Assembly: GCA_963789075.1 (NCBI GenBank)
Contig: CAWBJQ010000002.1
Coordinates: 992,001 to 1,056,000, forward strand
Direction: 5' to 3'
DNA: 64,000 nucleotides
From: DATATJ01 sp963789075
Lineage (GTDB): Bacteria; Acidobacteriota; Vicinamibacteria; Vicinamibacterales; CAVVIG01
Shown here: piece by piece, positions 1 to 9,844 of the stretch
Numbering within the stretch: the first letter of the stretch is position 1
Layout: each line of letters begins with the position of its first letter
Notes under the pieces: model-generated
Database searches by the model: none
What the model was told of the DNA's origin: nothing
Seen by the model: the letters and a program-made list of their open reading frames with translations, nothing else
Position numbers and translations under genes: made by a program

Positions 1-463
1 ACGGGGAGATCACCGCGGGCAGAATTCCGAGCTTCACTTCAGTGAAGCCGAAAACGGCCGCCTCATCGGCAACAACGATGTCGCAGACGGCGGCGAGGCC
101 GGCGCCGCCGCCGAGGGCGGCGCCGTGGATGCGGCCAATCAACGGCATCGGCAGATCGTTCAGCGCGCCGAACATCCGCGACATCGCCGTGGCGTCCCGC
201 ACGTTCTCCACTTCGGTGTACTGGATCGTTTTCGACATCCACGTGATGTCCGCGCCGGCGCAGAACATCTTGCCTGCACCGGCGAGCACGACCGCGCGAA
301 CCTCGCCCGTTTTCAACGCCCGCATCGCGGCGGCCCACTGCGACAGCTCGGCGATGACCTGTTCGTTGAAGGCGTTGCGGACGTCTGGACGATTGAGCGT
401 GAGGTATTCGACGCCCCCGTCGCGCGCGGTGATCAGATGCTTGTATGCCATCGTCGCATTCAT
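1..463 (-). CDS. liuC: methylglutaconyl-CoA hydratase (crotonase family), 3' end missing
   Basis: About 154 N-terminal residues of a crotonase-fold enzyme that runs off the left window edge. The frame reads MNATMAYKHLITARDGG and contains AGKMFCAGADITWMSK, the CoA-binding/oxyanion loop of enoyl-CoA hydratases, and IHGAALGGGAGLAAVCD, the second oxyanion-hole glycine cluster. The start could be 463 (MNATMAYKH) or the in-frame ATG at 451. By family knowledge plus the adjacent 3-methylcrotonyl-CoA carboxylase beta gene upstream on the same strand, the likely reaction is hydration of 3-methylglutaconyl-CoA to HMG-CoA in leucine degradation. A generic enoyl-CoA hydratase cannot be excluded. It is separated from liuB by 82 bp holding a repeat element. 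Confidence 0.8.
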   Translation of the reverse strand, partial: MNATMAYKHLITARDGGVEYLTLNRPDVRNAFNEQVIAELSQWAAAMRALKTGEVRAVVLAGAGKMFCAGADITWMSKTIQYTEVENVRDATAMSRMFGALNDLPMPLIGRIHGAALGGGAGLAAVCDIVVADEAAVFGFTEVKLGILPAVISP

Positions 464-536
464 CACGAAGTCACGCGAAGATCACGAAGATCGTCGAGAT
501 CTTCGTGGACCTCGTGTTCTTTGTGTCTTCGTGAGT
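464..536. repeat. CTTCGTG-type interspersed intergenic repeat, copy 1
   Basis: The liuB-liuC spacer consists of imperfect inverted arms built from CACGAAG and CTTCGTG heptamers (CACGAAG around 464-500, CTTCGTGGACCTCGTG and GTCTTCGTGAG around 510-536). A second copy lies at 6527-6612. Such elements are non-coding and fold into long hairpins. Confidence 0.7.
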
Positions 537-545
537 AGAGGAGCT

Positions 546-2153
546 TCACATTCTGAAGATCCCGAACCTCGGCTCTGGAATCGGTGCGTTGAAGGCGGCC
601 GACAATCCCAGCGCGAGCGCGCCGCGCGTGTCGGCCGGGTCGAGAATGCCGTCGTCCCACAGGCGCGCCGTTGAGTAGTACGGTGAGCCCTCGTGATCGT
701 ACTTGTCCAGGATCGGCCGGCGAATCGCTTCCTCGTCGGCGCTCGAGAACGGCTTGCCTTCGCGCGTCAGCTGATCGCGCTTCACGGTCGTCAGCACACC
801 GGCGGCCTGTTCGCCGCCCATCACCGAGATGCGCGCGTTCGGCCACATCCACAGGAATCGCGGATCGTACGCGCGGCCGCACATGCCGTAGTTGCCCGCG
901 CCGAACGAACCGCCGACGATCACGGTGAACTTCGGGACCACCGAGTTGGCCACGGCGTGGACCATCTTCGCGCCGTCCTTCGCGATCCCGGCGCGCTCGT
1001 ACTGCCGGCCGACCATGAAACCGGTGATGTTCTGGAGAAAGATCAGCGGTACGCCGCGCAGGTTGCAGAGCTCGATGAAATGCGTCGCCTTGAGCGCCGA
1101 CTCCGAGAACAGGACGCCGTTGTTCGCGATGATGCCGACAAGAAAGCCGTGGAGCCGTGCGAACCCGGTGATGAGCGTGGTCGCATAACGCTCCTTGAAC
1201 TCGTCGAACCGCGAGCCGTCGACCATCCGCGCGAGGATCTCGCGCACGTCGTATGGCTTGCGGATGTCGGCGTTGACGATCCCGTAGATCTCCGACGGGT
1301 CGTACCGCGGATCTTCCGGCGTCGTCATGTCGCCCGGCAAACGCTTGACCGTGTTCAGCGTGGACACGACGGTCCGGCACAGCTGCAGCGCGTGCTCGTC
1401 GTCGTCGGCGAAGTAGTCGGCGACGCCGGACAGGCGCGTGTGCACGTCGGCGCCGCCAAGCTCCTCGGCGGTGACCTCTTCGCCCGTGGCGGCCTTCACC
1501 AGCGGCGGCCCGCCCAGGAAGATCGTGCCGGTGCCTTTGACGATGATCGTTTCGTCGGACATCGCGGGCACATACGCGCCGCCGGCGGTGCACGAACCCA
1601 TCACGACCGCGATCTGCGGAATGCGCTCCGCCGACATGCGCGCCTGGTTGAAGAAGATGCGGCCGAAGTGCTCGCGGTCGGGAAACACCTCCGCCTGCAA
1701 CGGCAGGAACGCGCCCCCTGAATCCACGAGATAGACGCACGGGAGCCGATTGTCGAGCGCTATCTGCTGGGCGCGGACGTGCTTCTTCACCGTCATCGGA
1801 TAGTAGGTGCCGCCCTTCACGGTCGCGTCGTTGGCGACGATCACGACTTCGCGGCCCGACACGCGGCCGATGCCGGTGACCAGCCCCGCCGCCGGCGCGC
1901 CGTCGCTGTACATTCCTGTGGCCGCCAGCGGCGAAAGCTCCAGGAACGGCGATGCCGGATCCAGCAGACGGGCGATCCGCTCGCGGACCGGCAGCTTGCC
2001 CTGCGCTCGGTGGCGCTCGACGTACTTGGGACCGCCGCCTTCTCTCGCGCGCGCGGTGCGCTCGCGCAGCTCCGCCATGAGCTGCTGCATGTGATCGCGA
2101 TTGGTCTTGAACAGGTCGCCCGCGGACGTGATGTGCGATTCGAGAACTACCAT
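546..2153 (-). CDS. liuB: 3-methylcrotonyl-CoA carboxylase, beta (carboxyltransferase) subunit
   Basis: 535-residue acyl-CoA carboxyltransferase, the usual length for MCC beta. The ATG at 2153 (MVVLESHITSAGDLF) is chosen over an upstream in-frame extension because the latter would lie wholly inside the zinc-ribbon gene. Family signatures include SGGAFLPLQAEVFPDREHFG, GSCTAGGAYVPAMSDE and GGSFGAGNYGMCGRAYDP, which form the biotin-carboxybiotin and acyl-CoA binding pockets and are typical of MCC rather than propionyl-CoA carboxylase. It transfers CO2 from biotin to 3-methylcrotonyl-CoA in leucine catabolism. The alpha subunit gene is not in the window. Its start overlaps the preceding small gene by 7 nt, suggesting translational coupling. 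No frameshift. Confidence 0.92.
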   Translation of the reverse strand: MVVLESHITSAGDLFKTNRDHMQQLMAELRERTARAREGGGPKYVERHRAQGKLPVRERIARLLDPASPFLELSPLAATGMYSDGAPAAGLVTGIGRVSGREVVIVANDATVKGGTYYPMTVKKHVRAQQIALDNRLPCVYLVDSGGAFLPLQAEVFPDREHFGRIFFNQARMSAERIPQIAVVMGSCTAGGAYVPAMSDETIIVKGTGTIFLGGPPLVKAATGEEVTAEELGGADVHTRLSGVADYFADDDEHALQLCRTVVSTLNTVKRLPGDMTTPEDPRYDPSEIYGIVNADIRKPYDVREILARMVDGSRFDEFKERYATTLITGFARLHGFLVGIIANNGVLFSESALKATHFIELCNLRGVPLIFLQNITGFMVGRQYERAGIAKDGAKMVHAVANSVVPKFTVIVGGSFGAGNYGMCGRAYDPRFLWMWPNARISVMGGEQAAGVLTTVKRDQLTREGKPFSSADEEAIRRPILDKYDHEGSPYYSTARLWDDGILDPADTRGALALGLSAAFNAPIPEPRFGIFRM

Positions 2154-2320
2154 CCGCAGCAGTCCGTCTTGAAGCCGCAGCCGGGGCAGCGCCACACGGC
2201 GTGCATGCGGTACATCTCCTCGCCGCAACGCTCGCAGAGCATCTTGTCGTCTGGCGGGGTGGCGGTTTTGATGGGCGTAATCGGTCGAGGAGGCGTTTTG
2301 GGCGGAGTCGGCTCCGACAT
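2147..2320 (-). CDS. 57-residue zinc-ribbon protein overlapping liuB
   Basis: Small gene read from ATG 2320 to TAG 2147-2149, overlapping the liuB start codon. The N-terminal 25 residues are Pro/Thr-rich and probably disordered; the rest carries LCERCGEEMYRMHAVWRCPG and then CGFKTDCCGW, i.e. Cys29/Cys32 and Cys45/Cys48 of a zinc ribbon plus a terminal CC pair. A -10-like CATAAT (2328-2333) sits 7 nt before the ATG, so a leaderless transcript carrying this gene, liuB and liuC is predicted. Function unknown; the overlap suggests a link to the liu pathway or to its assembly or regulation. Confidence 0.75.
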   Translation of the reverse strand: MSEPTPPKTPPRPITPIKTATPPDDKMLCERCGEEMYRMHAVWRCPGCGFKTDCCGW

Positions 2321-2327
2321 TTATTCG

Positions 2328-2333
2328 ATTATG
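2328..2333 (-). promoter_or_regulatory. -10 element (CATAAT) of the liu unit, leaderless spacing
   Basis: CATAAT on the minus strand followed by 7 nt and the ATG at 2320. No Shine-Dalgarno lies between, and no good -35 hexamer is seen. Confidence 0.5.
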
Positions 2334-2469
2334 GCATGAGCCCGCGAGACCGCCGCCAAGCGCCCAAGGGCCTCAAAACTGGTCCGTATCGCCCGGATTG
2401 GCTCCCAATCCGCTCCGACAGGAAACCATACACTATGTAGCGTCCCGAGACGTTGGCCCGAGTTGTGTA

Positions 2470-2497
2470 TTGACACGTTGCGCATAGTCGCTACACT
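2470..2497 (+). promoter_or_regulatory. sigma-70-type promoter of the NtrC-family gene
   Basis: TTGACA (2470-2475), 16-bp spacer, TACACT (2492-2497). The hexamer ends 9 nt before ATG 2507, so transcription would begin at or within a few bases of the start codon. Confidence 0.6.
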
Positions 2498-2506
2498 TTG
2501 AACGCC

Positions 2507-3928
2507 ATGACCCTAAAACGCAGAAAGCGCGTCCTTGCGATAGATGATGAGCCGGCCATGACGGAGTGGCTCAAGATCCTCCTCGAGCATGCCGGCTTCG
2601 AGGTGAAGACCGCCCTGATCGGGACGCGGGGCGAAGAGCTGTTCAAGGCGTGGCACCCCGACGCCGTCATCACCGACATGATGCTGCCCGACGTGGATGG
2701 CATCGAGCTCGTCCGAAAGTTCAAGCAGCTCGATCCCGAGGCCGAGGTCATCGTCATCACCGGCCAGGGCAACATTCCGCGATCGGTCGAAGCCGTGAAA
2801 GCCGGCGCCTTCGACTTTCTTGAAAAGCCCATCGATGCCGAGCGGCTCCTCGACAAGCTGGAAAAGGCGATCAAGCAGAAGGCGCTGATGGATGAGAACG
2901 AACAGCTGAAGGCCAAGCTGCAGGACCGCTACAAGTTCCAGAACGTGATCGGTAAGAGCAAGAAGATGCAGGAGCTGTTCGAGCTCATCGAGAGCGTCGC
3001 GGCGAGCGAGGCGAACATCCTGATTCAGGGAGAGAATGGCACCGGCAAGGAGTTGATTGCCAACGCGATTCACTACAACAGCAAGCGGTCGAAGGGACCG
3101 TTCATCAAGATCAATTGCGCGGCGATCCCGAAGGACCTGATCGAATCGGAGCTGTTCGGCTACAAAAAGGGCGCGTTCACCGGCGCGACGATGGACAAGG
3201 AAGGCCTGTTCGAGATGGCGGAGGGCGGCTCGTTACTGCTCGACGAGATCGGGGAGATGCCGGCGTACCTGCAGACCAAGCTACTGCGCGTGCTGCAGGA
3301 GCGCGAGTACCGTCCGATCGGCAGCGAGCGGATCGTCCACGTCGATTTCCGTCTCATCTGCGCGACCAACATCGACCTGGACGCCGCGCTGCGCGACGGC
3401 CGGCTGCGCGAGGACCTCTATTTCCGCATCAACACCATTACGCTCCGCGTGCCGCCCATGCGGGAGCGCACCGAAGATATTCCGCTGTTGTGCGATTACT
3501 TTCTCGACAAGTTCCGCCAGCGCTACCAGAAGAACGTGAAGACGCTGGCGCCGTCGGTGTATCACCTGTTGATTCGGAACCGGTGGCCCGGCAACGTGCG
3601 CGAGCTCGAGAATGCCATCGAGCGCGCCGTGCTGGTGGCCAAGGGCAGTGAGATCGCCGTGGCGGACCTGCCGGAGTCGATCCGCGAAGAGTCGTCCAAT
3701 TCAACCGACTTCGTCATTCCGCCGCACCGCACGCTTGCCGAGATTGAGAAGATGGCGATCCTGCAGACACTCCAGCGCACCAACTGGAACAAGCAGGAGG
3801 CGGCCCAGATTCTCGGACTCTACCGGCCAACCCTGTACAGCAAGATGAAGAAGCATGAGATCCGCGATGCCGGCAAGTCGGCCCGCTCGACGGCTCCCTC
3901 CGCGCCGCCGACGGCCGCCGGAGCGTAA
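2507..3928 (+). CDS. sigma-54-dependent response regulator (NtrC/AtoC family)
   Basis: 473-residue three-domain activator. Residues ~8-125 are a receiver domain with the acidic pair D13/D14 and phospho-acceptor D57 in ITDMMLPD. A central AAA+ domain (~140-380) has Walker A GENGTGKE at ~175-182 and the sigma-54 contact loop GAFTGA at ~222-227, plus Walker B in LLLDEIGEMP. A Fis-type helix-turn-helix closes the protein (NKQEAAQILGLYRPTLYSKM). ATG 2507 is preferred to TTG 2498. It should remodel sigma-54 RNA polymerase at a -24/-12 promoter; such a promoter lies directly downstream at 4032-4047 in front of the YtxH gene cluster. No cognate kinase is adjacent. Confidence 0.93.
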   Translation: MTLKRRKRVLAIDDEPAMTEWLKILLEHAGFEVKTALIGTRGEELFKAWHPDAVITDMMLPDVDGIELVRKFKQLDPEAEVIVITGQGNIPRSVEAVKAGAFDFLEKPIDAERLLDKLEKAIKQKALMDENEQLKAKLQDRYKFQNVIGKSKKMQELFELIESVAASEANILIQGENGTGKELIANAIHYNSKRSKGPFIKINCAAIPKDLIESELFGYKKGAFTGATMDKEGLFEMAEGGSLLLDEIGEMPAYLQTKLLRVLQEREYRPIGSERIVHVDFRLICATNIDLDAALRDGRLREDLYFRINTITLRVPPMRERTEDIPLLCDYFLDKFRQRYQKNVKTLAPSVYHLLIRNRWPGNVRELENAIERAVLVAKGSEIAVADLPESIREESSNSTDFVIPPHRTLAEIEKMAILQTLQRTNWNKQEAAQILGLYRPTLYSKMKKHEIRDAGKSARSTAPSAPPTAAGA

Positions 3929-4031
3929 CAACGCGTCTGCCGTCAAGATTCGCTGGCAATTCGGGCTGCGATGGCGCGGACCGCGCGCGGCGAACAGTCC
4001 GTCCCTCCGCACCCCATCCGGCGCGCGTTCG

Positions 4032-4047
4032 TGGCACATAACTTGTA
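4032..4047 (+). promoter_or_regulatory. sigma-54 (-24/-12) promoter
   Basis: TGGCAC-N5-TTGTA with exact -24 to -12 spacing; the only departure from consensus is T for C at -12. It lies 35 bp upstream of the first YtxH-like gene and 100 bp after a sigma-54 activator gene. Confidence 0.65.
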
Positions 4048-4081
4048 GCTGAGACAGCAGATTTGGTGATTGGAGGCACAC

Positions 4082-4366
4082 GTGACCGACGAGAAGTCGC
4101 GGGCAGTGACGGCCACGATCCTCGGGGCGATCGTCGGCGGTGCGGCGGGATACTTGTTTTTCACCGATCACGGGCGCTCGCTGCGGCGTCAGATCGAGCC
4201 GGCGCTCGAGGATATCTCGCGCGAATTGAACAGCTTTCGGATCACGGTGCAGAAAGCGACAGGCGTAGCCAATGAAGGATGGAAGCTCCTGAATGAAGCG
4301 CTCGCGGAGCCCGGCGGCCAGCCGTCGTCGCGATACGCCGGCGCGCGTCAGACATCTCCGTTCTGA
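4082..4366 (+). CDS. YtxH-like small membrane-anchored protein
   Basis: 94 residues from GTG 4082, chosen because GGAGG at 4072-4076 sits 5 nt upstream. One N-terminal hydrophobic segment (TILGAIVGGAAGYLFFTDHG) has the glycine-rich YtxH pattern, followed by a charged helix (RRQIEPALEDISRELN). YtxH proteins are poorly understood general-stress/envelope proteins. It is the first gene behind the sigma-54 promoter and starts a tight five-gene run on the plus strand ending with yihY. Confidence 0.7.
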   Translation: MTDEKSRAVTATILGAIVGGAAGYLFFTDHGRSLRRQIEPALEDISRELNSFRITVQKATGVANEGWKLLNEALAEPGGQPSSRYAGARQTSPF

Positions 4367-4375
4367 AGGACGACA

Positions 4376-4771
4376 ATGGCAGGCAACTTTGCAACGACCA
4401 ATCTGCTGTTGGGAATCATGGCGGCGGTGAGCGTGCTCGAAGCGCTCGTGCTCATCGGTATCGGTGTGGCGGGCTTTCTCGTGTACCGCCGCGCGATGGA
4501 TCTGGTGACGCACCTGGAACAACGACAGGTCGCGCCGGCCATGGCGCGCGTCAATGCCATCCTCGACGATGTGAAAGGCGTGTCGGCGACGGTGAAAGCA
4601 GAGACCGAGCGGGTCGACACGGCGATCCACAGCACGATGGATCGCATCGACGACACCGCCGATCGTGTGAGATCGAATGTGCGCGCGAAGACGAGTCGAC
4701 TGGTCGGCGTCATCCGCGGCGTGCGCGTCGCGATCGAAGACATACTGCGCTCACGGCAGTCGACTGCATAG
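4376..4771 (+). CDS. membrane-anchored coiled-coil protein (DUF948-like)
   Basis: 131 residues: one transmembrane helix (~residues 10-36, LIGIGVAGFLVYRR) followed by a long amphipathic helix with repeated V/D/R heptads (RVNAILDDVKGVSATVKAET). This architecture matches DUF948-type and YtxH-associated proteins. Starts 9 nt after the preceding gene. Function unknown; presumably envelope-associated. Confidence 0.7.
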   Translation: MAGNFATTNLLLGIMAAVSVLEALVLIGIGVAGFLVYRRAMDLVTHLEQRQVAPAMARVNAILDDVKGVSATVKAETERVDTAIHSTMDRIDDTADRVRSNVRAKTSRLVGVIRGVRVAIEDILRSRQSTA

Positions 4772-4849
4772 CAGATGGGTGTTCCGCATGCGCCGGCGGC
4801 GGGACTTGGCTCGGCAACCTCAAACTTCGAACTCGAGAAGGAGGCCTCA

Positions 4850-5374
4850 ATGGCAGACGGATACGATCGCTTTGAGAACGAAGGCGGCGGCGGCAGCTTC
4901 GTGATGGGTCTGCTCACCGGCACCGTGCTGGGTGCGGGGCTCGGCATGTTGTTCGCGCCGAAGGCGGGATCGGATTTGCGGAATCAGATCTCAGAGCAGG
5001 CGGGCACCCTGGCCAACACGGCGTCGGAAGGCTATCGCAAGGCGACCGAAGTCGCCGGCGAGGGATATCGGAAGGCAACCGACGCGGCCGGGGATTGGGC
5101 CGATCGCGGACGCGACATCGTCGGCAAGGCGCGCGAGGCCGCCGTCAAGGGCGCCGACGAAGCGCAGCGGTACATTCGCGACGCCGCGTCCAGTGTCTCC
5201 GGCAGCGGCAGCACGTCGTCGGCGGCGCCGGGCGGAACGCCGGGCTCCCAGCCGTACCCCGGCAGCTCGGAGAACATCCGCGGCGGCGGCTCGTCGCCCG
5301 CGAGCGGCGGGAGCCATTCCGGCGGATCGTCAGGGTCGGGCTCGTCCGGGCCGAGCGGCTCGCGCCGGAGCTGA
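4850..5374 (+). CDS. YtxH domain protein with Gly/Ser-rich tail
   Basis: 174 residues from ATG 4850, placed by AAGGAGG at 4838-4844; an in-frame upstream extension to 4775 lacks a binding site. The YtxH glycine-rich membrane segment GTVLGAGLGMLFAPKAGSDL at ~24-43 is followed by near-perfect 11-residue repeats (GYRKATEVAGE / GYRKATDAAGD) of LEA/apolipoprotein-like amphipathic helix, then a Gly/Ser/Pro tail of ~55 residues that is probably disordered. Second YtxH member of the sigma-54 cluster. Confidence 0.75.
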   Translation: MADGYDRFENEGGGGSFVMGLLTGTVLGAGLGMLFAPKAGSDLRNQISEQAGTLANTASEGYRKATEVAGEGYRKATDAAGDWADRGRDIVGKAREAAVKGADEAQRYIRDAASSVSGSGSTSSAAPGGTPGSQPYPGSSENIRGGGSSPASGGSHSGGSSGSGSSGPSGSRRS

Positions 5375-5377
5375 CGA

Positions 5378-5575
5378 ATGACAGACGAGCAGGCGCGAAC
5401 GGCCGCAAACGTCGTGCTCGCATCGGTCGGTGTGGCGGCGGCGTACGTGATCCTCACGACGCCGTCACTTCGACGGCTGGCGCTGCGCGCGACCCGATTG
5501 TGGCTTGGCGCCAGTGTGCCGGTCTACGTGCTCAATCAGGTCCACCAGGCCTGGGTGCAGTCGGCGCGCACCTGA
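5378..5575 (+). CDS. 65-residue single-pass membrane protein
   Basis: Starts 3 nt after the preceding stop. Residues ~11-28 (VVLASVGVAAAYVILTTP) form one membrane helix; a second moderately hydrophobic stretch follows (LGASVPVYVLNQVHQAW). No recognised family. Position inside the YtxH-yihY run argues that it is expressed and envelope-located. Confidence 0.6.
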   Translation: MTDEQARTAANVVLASVGVAAAYVILTTPSLRRLALRATRLWLGASVPVYVLNQVHQAWVQSART

Positions 5576-5581
5576 CATAAT
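5576..5581 (+). promoter_or_regulatory. -10 element (CATAAT) for yihY, leaderless spacing
   Basis: CATAAT ends 7 nt before GTG 5589, overlapping the end of the upstream gene; an internal promoter for yihY. Confidence 0.4.
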
Positions 5582-5588
5582 TGGCGTG

Positions 5589-6518
5589 GTGATTCGGATT
5601 GGCGCGACCGGCACCCGACGACTTGGCGCCGCCGGTCAGCGCCTGCGCGACATCCTGCGCCTCACTGGCCTGTCGTTCTGGCGCGGCTTCCTGGGTTTTT
5701 ACAGCAGCGACAACCTGACGTACGCGGCGTCGATCGCGTACTACGCGCTTCTGTCGCTGTTTCCGTTTCTCCTGCTCGCGTTCGCGATGCTCGGCCGCGC
5801 CACCGCCGATGCCGCTGATCGCAATGCCGTGCTCGAGTTCGTGCTTCGCTATTTTCCCGCGCAATTCGACTTCATCACGGTCCAGCTCGACGCATTTCGC
5901 GGCCATCGCCTGTCGCTGGGGGTCGCCGGCACCATCGCGCTGGTCTGGGGCGCGCTCGGCGTCTTCGGTGCGATCAGCACTGCGGTCAACTATGCCTGGG
6001 GCGTCGAGAAGCAGCGGAGCTTCTGGAAGCACAAGCTGTTTTCGTTCTTGATGCTGGGTGTCGCGGGCCTGATTCTGCTTGTTGCGCTGCTGCTCGTGAG
6101 CGCCACGCAGATGGTGAGCGCCAGCTGGTTCGCGGTGTTGCTGCCGCACTTTCCCGGCCTGCTGGTGCTGCGCAGCCTGACGATTCGCAACGCCACGACG
6201 CTGCTGTTCATTCTCGTCGTCGGGTTGATCTACTACTTCGTGCCCAACGCCAAGGTGAGATTCCGCGATGTCTGGGTTGGCGCGCTGGTCACGGGGCTGT
6301 TGTGGAAAGGCGCGCTCGAGGGGCTGTCCTGGTACATGCGCGACATGACGCGCTTCAACCGCGTCAACGGATCGATTTCCGCCGTCGTCGTGTTTCTCGT
6401 CTGGGTGTACGTGCAGGCGGTGATTCTGCTGTACGGCGTCGAGTTCACGGCGGCATACGCGCGGCTGCGCCGTGGACGCCCGGAGGAAGTGCCGGCGGCG
6501 CCGGCGCCGCGGACGTAA
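5589..6518 (+). CDS. yihY: YihY/BrkB family inner-membrane protein
   Basis: 309 residues with six hydrophobic segments and the family core SDNLTYAASIAYYALLSLFP near the N-terminus, GVEKQRSFWKHKLFSF in the middle and YYFVPNAKVRFRDVWVGALV late. GTG 5589 (or the adjacent GTG 5586) is taken as the start because upstream codons overlap the previous gene. YihY proteins were once called ribonuclease BN in error; their molecular role in the envelope is unsettled. Last gene of the sigma-54-linked cluster. Confidence 0.9.
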   Translation: MIRIGATGTRRLGAAGQRLRDILRLTGLSFWRGFLGFYSSDNLTYAASIAYYALLSLFPFLLLAFAMLGRATADAADRNAVLEFVLRYFPAQFDFITVQLDAFRGHRLSLGVAGTIALVWGALGVFGAISTAVNYAWGVEKQRSFWKHKLFSFLMLGVAGLILLVALLLVSATQMVSASWFAVLLPHFPGLLVLRSLTIRNATTLLFILVVGLIYYFVPNAKVRFRDVWVGALVTGLLWKGALEGLSWYMRDMTRFNRVNGSISAVVVFLVWVYVQAVILLYGVEFTAAYARLRRGRPEEVPAAPAPRT

Positions 6519-6526
6519 ACTTCTTC

Positions 6527-6612
6527 ACGAAGTCACGAAGAAGACGAAGAGCACGGAGATCGTTAAAGGCTTGTGCTTCGTGGTCTTCGTGCTCTCCGGT
6601 CTTCGTGATGAA
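6527..6612. repeat. CTTCGTG-type interspersed intergenic repeat, copy 2
   Basis: Between the convergent yihY and pfpI genes. Left arm CACGAAGTCACGAAG, right arm CTTCGTGGTCTTCGTG and GTCTTCGTGATG, forming a long imperfect hairpin. It is the same element as at 464-536 and may double as terminator for both genes. Confidence 0.75.
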
Positions 6613-6653
6613 AGACCTTAAGCGACGAAAGAGGCGCCGACCTGGGAGGGCGC

Positions 6654-7202
6654 TTATAGCGGCAGCGCCTTCGAGAGTGCCTTGATAATCGCCGCGCTGA
6701 ACACCGGCACATCGTCGGGCTTTCGCGACGTGATGAGGTTGCCGTCCTCGACGACCGGCTTGTCGACATACATGCCGCCGGCGTTCTTGACGTCGATGGC
6801 GATGGACGGCCAGCAGGTGAGTGTGCGGCCGCGCAGCACGTTCGCGGAGATCAGCAGCTGCGGCCCGTGGCAGATCGCGGCGACCGGCTTGCCCGCTTCC
6901 ATCGCGTCGCGCGCGAGATCGACCATCGCGTGCCGCATGCGCATCTTGTCCGGCGCGTGTCCGCCGGGAATCACCAGCGCGTCGAAGTCCTTCATGCGCG
7001 CGCTGCCTGCCGATATGTCCGACGTCACGACGGCTTCGCCGCGCTTGCCTTTGAACTGCGTGCCGGCCGTCGGCCCGACGATGGTGACGATGATCCCGGC
7101 CTGACGCAGGGCATCGAGCGGTCCGGTCAGCTCGCGATCTTCGAACTCGTCTTCGACGAGGAGCGCTACGCGCGTGCCCGCGGGCGCGGTCGAGTCAGTC
7201 AT
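6654..7202 (-). CDS. DJ-1/PfpI family protein (deglycase/protease-like)
   Basis: 182 residues, full-length for the family. The nucleophile elbow is AAICHGPQLL with Cys111-His112, and the conserved acidic residue lies in LLVEDEFEDRE near residue 18. Family members act as stress-inducible deglycases/chaperones of glycated proteins or as intracellular proteases; the sequence does not decide between them. The start ATG at 7202 is preceded by GG-TAGAAT with a 7-nt gap, so the mRNA is probably leaderless. Divergent from yyaL. Confidence 0.88.
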   Translation of the reverse strand: MTDSTAPAGTRVALLVEDEFEDRELTGPLDALRQAGIIVTIVGPTAGTQFKGKRGEAVVTSDISAGSARMKDFDALVIPGGHAPDKMRMRHAMVDLARDAMEAGKPVAAICHGPQLLISANVLRGRTLTCWPSIAIDVKNAGGMYVDKPVVEDGNLITSRKPDDVPVFSAAIIKALSKALPL

Positions 7203-7209
7203 GCCGGCG

Positions 7210-7245
7210 ATTCTACCGCAGAGTTCAAATCCGCAGTGTCATACT
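7210..7245. promoter_or_regulatory. divergent -10 elements for pfpI and yyaL
   Basis: Minus strand TAGAAT (7210-7215), 7 nt before the pfpI ATG. Plus strand CATACT (7240-7245), 6 nt before the yyaL ATG. Both starts lack a Shine-Dalgarno. The whole intergenic space is only 49 bp. Confidence 0.5.
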
Positions 7246-7251
7246 CAGGCT

Positions 7252-9386
<2,135 letters not shown>

Positions 9387-9390
<4 letters not shown>

Positions 9391-9763
9391 TCGATCGCAT
9401 GAATTTTCCGGTGGATGTCTGGCTCAGAGGCACCGACTTCGCGACGACCGAAACGATCGACACCGTGTCGGCGCCGCCGGCCTCGTGGACCGACGATGAC
9501 GTGCGCGGCGTTCTCGAGGCGATGCTGCGCGTGATGAACCGCTCGAAGAATCCGAGCGCCGATGCGCACGATCGCGCTGCGCGGCTTGAGCTGGATCGTC
9601 AATCCCTTCGAGGATGGCGGCGTGGTGATCGCCATTGAAATTACGCTGGGCGCGGCGGTGGCGGGGCCGTTCGACATCGAGCAGGCGGGCGCTCGAGGCG
9701 ATGATCGAGCGCGTGCTCACGCGCCCGATCCCGCCAGCATCTGTCTCCACCCGCGTGCACTGA
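9387..9763 (+). CDS. hypothetical protein of ~120 residues, frameshifted
   Basis: Begins ATGA-overlapping the yyaL stop (MIDRMNFPVDVWLRGTDF). The protein continues through two frame changes: near 9560 into LRGLSWIVNPFEDGGVVIAI, and near 9690 into LEAMIERVLTRPIPPAS with a TGA at 9761. Each change equals one extra base, and each segment is protein-like, so this looks like one gene with two indels. No recognised family. Confidence 0.5.
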
Positions 9764-9765
9764 GT

Positions 9766-9839
9766 GCGAAGGATGTAAGCGCGAAGGCTTTAGCCGAGCG
9801 CCGGACCGACCCCGAGCGCGAAGGCTCTAGCCGAGCGCC
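9766..9839. repeat. short palindromic repeat array (GGCTNTAGCC units)
   Basis: Two near-identical 22-bp units (9781-9802, 9818-9839) each centred on GGCTTTAGCC or GGCTCTAGCC and flanked by GCGAA and GAGCGCC; a degenerate third unit precedes them at about 9766. Located between convergent genes. Confidence 0.6.
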
Positions 9840-9844
9840 CTCAC

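Noticed and set aside
693..1721. Long plus-strand open frame opposite liuB
   Set aside because: Arg/His/Ala-rich translation without motifs; an antisense shadow of the carboxylase gene caused by high GC. The same applies to long frames opposite NtrC, yyaL, the PLP enzyme and the acylase.
3954..3970. Second sigma-54-like site TGGCAATTCGGGCTGC before the YtxH cluster
   Set aside because: The spacing between GG and GC is wrong by one base; the site at 4032-4047 has correct spacing.
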